The translations under genes and the position numbers were made by a program. Shown piece after piece: positions 13,560-15,145 of a stretch of 15,145 nucleotides of DNA. This stretch comes from Gemmatimonadota bacterium (GTDB lineage Bacteria; Gemmatimonadota; Gemmatimonadetes; Longimicrobiales; Gaopeijiaceae). Where the stretch lies: contig JAHHMJ010000675.1 of assembly GCA_018678395.1 (NCBI GenBank), positions 1-15,145 on the forward strand, in the 5' to 3' direction. The stretch's first letter is position 1. The number at the start of each line of letters is the position of its first letter. Under the pieces are notes generated by a model. The model saw only the letters and a program-made list of their open reading frames with translations. It made no database searches and was not told where the DNA came from.

Positions 13560-14432
13560 TCAGGTCGTCGGATCGGGGGCGAGGAAGTCCTCGATCGCTT
13601 CGGCGATCTCCGCCGGCGCGTCTTCCTGGATGAAGTGCTTGGCCTCGAGGCGCGCGATCGTCACGTCGTCGAAGACCAGCCGGAACCGGTCCATCGTCGA
13701 CGGCGGAAAGAGCGGGTCGCGCGTCCCCCACGTCAGGAGCAGCGGGACGTCCGCGAGCGTGCGCTCCACGTCGTCTTCGAGGTTCTCGAGCCAGGGGCGC
13801 GACGCGGTCACGTGCCGGCTGAACTCGGCGATTCCCTCGCGGCCCAACGCCTCCGACTGGGCGTCGCGGTACTGGCGCATGACCTCGGGTGCGAGCCGGT
13901 GCAGGACACCGAGCGGCATCAGCCGGTCCACGAAGAGGTTGCGCTTGCGCAGGAGCGACTGTGCGGGGGCACTGGCCATCACGTAGCCGAACGCGTTCAT
14001 CGGTCGACCCTCCGCAGGCCAGAACCACGTATTGCCCATCACGAGGGCCCGCAGGCGCGGGCGCTCGTCGGCCGCGACGCGAAGGCCGATCGGACCGCCC
14101 CAGTCCTGGCCCATGACGGTCAGTCCCGCCAGGTCCAGATGCCGCACGAGGTCCCGGATGACGCCGGCGTGTTCGGCCGGGCTGTAGCCGTAGTTCGACG
14201 GCCGTGCCGAGAGCCCGAAGCCGGGGTAGTCCGGGGCGATGCACCGGAAGCGCTTCCGCAGCCGGATGACGATGCCCCGGTAGAGGAAGCTCCAGGTGGG
14301 GTTGCCGTGGAGGAACAGGATCGGCGGTCCCTCACCCTCGTCGACGTAGTGCACGGGGCCGGCGGGGTGTTCGAACCAGTGGCGCTCGAAGGGGAAGAGT
14401 CGGGGGTCGGGAGTGAACGGCTCGCGCGGCAT
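13560..14432 (-). CDS. Haloalkane dehalogenase-like alpha/beta hydrolase (HLD-III-like)
   Basis: Cytosolic alpha/beta hydrolase of 290 aa. HGNPTWSFLYR (42-52) and the nucleophile Asp110 in GQDWGGPIG are hallmarks of haloalkane dehalogenases, which replace carbon-bound halide with hydroxyl through an aspartyl ester. Halide-binding candidates are Asn43 and Trp111. His266 (AKHFIQED) is the base. The acid appears to be Asp239 in WGTRDPLFPP, after strand 7. The strand-6 position that carries Glu in subfamily II reads GNTWFWP here. Asp-His-Asp plus Asn-Trp is the pattern of subfamily III, whose tested members are often weak on halides, so another ester or epoxide-like substrate is possible. The start at 14432 gives a normal N-terminus; a longer frame overlaps the cupin. 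It lies 14 nt after the cupin gene. Confidence 0.85.
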   Translation of the reverse strand: MPREPFTPDPRLFPFERHWFEHPAGPVHYVDEGEGPPILFLHGNPTWSFLYRGIVIRLRKRFRCIAPDYPGFGLSARPSNYGYSPAEHAGVIRDLVRHLDLAGLTVMGQDWGGPIGLRVAADERPRLRALVMGNTWFWPAEGRPMNAFGYVMASAPAQSLLRKRNLFVDRLMPLGVLHRLAPEVMRQYRDAQSEALGREGIAEFSRHVTASRPWLENLEDDVERTLADVPLLLTWGTRDPLFPPSTMDRFRLVFDDVTIARLEAKHFIQEDAPAEIAEAIEDFLAPDPTT

Positions 14433-14446
14433 CGTGTACGGGCCGC

Positions 14447-14860
14447 TCAAAGGCGGGGGAGTTCCCGCACGGTCCGCGAGCCGGGCGCGTCTCCGGTGTT
14501 GACCGTACCGGCCGGCTCGAAGAGCACGATGTGGCATTCGTCGTCCGCGACCGGGCGATGCCGGGTGCCGCGGGGAACCACGCACAGGTCTCCCTCGCCC
14601 AGCTCGCGCACTCCGTTGTCGAACTCGAGTCGCATGCGGCCCCGGACGACGAGGAAGGCTTCGTCCTCGCCGGGGTGCGCGTGCCAGTCGAAGGCGCCGC
14701 GGATGCGGGCCAGTTTGATCTGCTGTCCGTTCAGGTCGGCGACCACGTGGGGTCGCCACAGGCCGGCCACCTGGCCGAAGGCCGTCGTCAGGTTGAGCAC
14801 CCGCGGGGGGACGTCTGGATCGCCCCCCCGCGGCGCCCCTGCTTCGTCGGCCGTGCTCAC
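14447..14860 (-). CDS. Small single-domain cupin
   Basis: The 137-aa beta-barrel protein probably binds one metal ion. Cupin motif 1 is complete (Gly55, His60, His62, Glu67, Gly74 in WHAHPGEDEAFLVVRG). Motif 2 reads GDLCVVPRGTRHRPV with the fourth ligand His101. No reaction can be assigned; the family ranges from isomerases and dioxygenases to sugar or ligand sensors. The start is a GTG at 14860 that overlaps the LeuC stop in GTGA. This explains the lack of its own ribosome site and implies coupled translation. The frame stays open upstream but only as the out-of-frame shadow of leuC. The dehalogenase-like gene follows after 14 nt. Confidence 0.82.
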   Translation of the reverse strand: MSTADEAGAPRGGDPDVPPRVLNLTTAFGQVAGLWRPHVVADLNGQQIKLARIRGAFDWHAHPGEDEAFLVVRGRMRLEFDNGVRELGEGDLCVVPRGTRHRPVADDECHIVLFEPAGTVNTGDAPGSRTVRELPRL

Positions 14861-15145
14861 ACCGTGGTGAGGCGCCGCGAGCGGATCGGCTCGATCGACT
14901 CGCCGGGCTCCCAGAGCGTCACGTAGCCGGCGATGGCGCTGGCCGCGACCGAGTAGGGCGACACCAGGTAGAGCTGACCCGGCCCCGAACGCCCCGGGAA
15001 GTTGCGGTTCTGCGAGCTGACGCTGATCTGATCGGGATCGCTGGTGATTCCGGGGCCGGCATTGATGCATGCGCCGCATCCCGGCTCGATGAACGAGGCG
15101 CCCATGCTCTCGAACAGATCGAGATACCCCTGTTCGCGGCAATAC
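14857..15145 (-). CDS. leuC: 3-isopropylmalate dehydratase large subunit (LeuC / aconitase family), C-terminal part
   Basis: The end of an aconitase-superfamily [4Fe-4S] hydro-lyase, which isomerises 2-isopropylmalate to 3-isopropylmalate in leucine synthesis. The 5' end lies beyond the window and about 95 residues are visible. EPGCGACINAGPG supplies two of the three cluster cysteines (the CxxC pair), and SSQNRNFPGRSGPGQLYLVS carries the conserved NRNF-GR substrate/cluster motif. AASAIAGYVT follows, as in LeuC. The tail (EPGESIEPIRSRRLTTV) is short. LeuC fits best by the sequence PGCGACxN...SxNRNFxGR, but homoaconitase of the LeuC type cannot be excluded from this fragment. LeuD is not the next gene downstream; a cupin starts inside its stop codon instead. 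Confidence 0.85.
   Translation of the reverse strand, partial: YCREQGYLDLFESMGASFIEPGCGACINAGPGITSDPDQISVSSQNRNFPGRSGPGQLYLVSPYSVAASAIAGYVTLWEPGESIEPIRSRRLTTV

Noticed and set aside
12606..14870. Very long open frame (754 codons) on the plus strand
   Set aside because: It runs antisense across the protease 5' end, DUF2911, dehalogenase-like and cupin genes and the leuC end, crossing intergenic hairpins. The translation is Arg/His/Glu-rich without motifs.
1..15145. CRISPR array, insertion sequence, toxin-antitoxin, phage or biosynthetic cluster
   Set aside because: I found no regularly spaced repeats, transposase or integrase motifs, small paired genes or modular synthases on either strand.

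Overview
The window is ordinary, gene-dense bacterial chromosome. It is very GC-rich, with G or C at most third codon positions, which leaves long false reading frames opposite several genes. The gene content points to the Gemmatimonadota or a close relative in the FCB group. It includes a TonB-dependent receptor with a carboxypeptidase-regulatory-like N-domain, a DUF2911 exported protein, a plant/chlamydia-type enoyl-ACP reductase, and several starts without a Shine-Dalgarno (SD) sequence. This placement is inference; there is no rRNA or ribosomal protein gene to anchor it.

Left part (1-3491). The C-terminal part of a Na+/Ca2+ antiporter on the + strand converges on a two-gene minus-strand operon of PLP lyases. 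A cystathionine gamma-synthase-family enzyme comes first, then tryptophanase (tnaA), 10 nt apart. Together they suggest amino-acid breakdown to pyruvate and ammonia, with indole and possibly sulfur products. A perfect 12-bp palindrome sits just upstream of this operon, in the divergent promoter region.

Middle (3492-10063, all +). A DUF2157-like polytopic membrane protein is followed by fabI (fatty acid elongation). Next is a class-III aminotransferase that may be translated from a leaderless mRNA. It overlaps, by ATGA, a small exported AHSMGG lipase, and a TonB-dependent outer-membrane receptor follows. The last three look like one transcription unit. Its substrate is unknown.

Right part (10064-15145). 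On the minus strand lie a YIP1-family membrane protein and a pterin-4a-carbinolamine dehydratase. On the + strand is a tRNA-Glu(CTC)/tRNA-Val(CAC) pair with a recognisable promoter, a hairpin between the tRNAs and a strong terminator after them. Then, all minus, come a site-2 protease with CBS domains, a DUF2911 protein, a haloalkane-dehalogenase-like hydrolase, a cupin, and the C-terminal end of LeuC (the gene continues beyond the window). LeuC, cupin and hydrolase form a tight operon, with a GTGA overlap and a 14-nt gap.

I looked for a novel multi-gene system and found none that I can defend. There are no CRISPR repeats, integrases, transposases, toxin-antitoxin pairs or biosynthetic clusters. 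The observations most worth following up are the plant-type FabI, the tryptophanase operon with its palindrome, the HLD-III-like hydrolase coupled to cupin and leuC, and the inter-tRNA hairpin.
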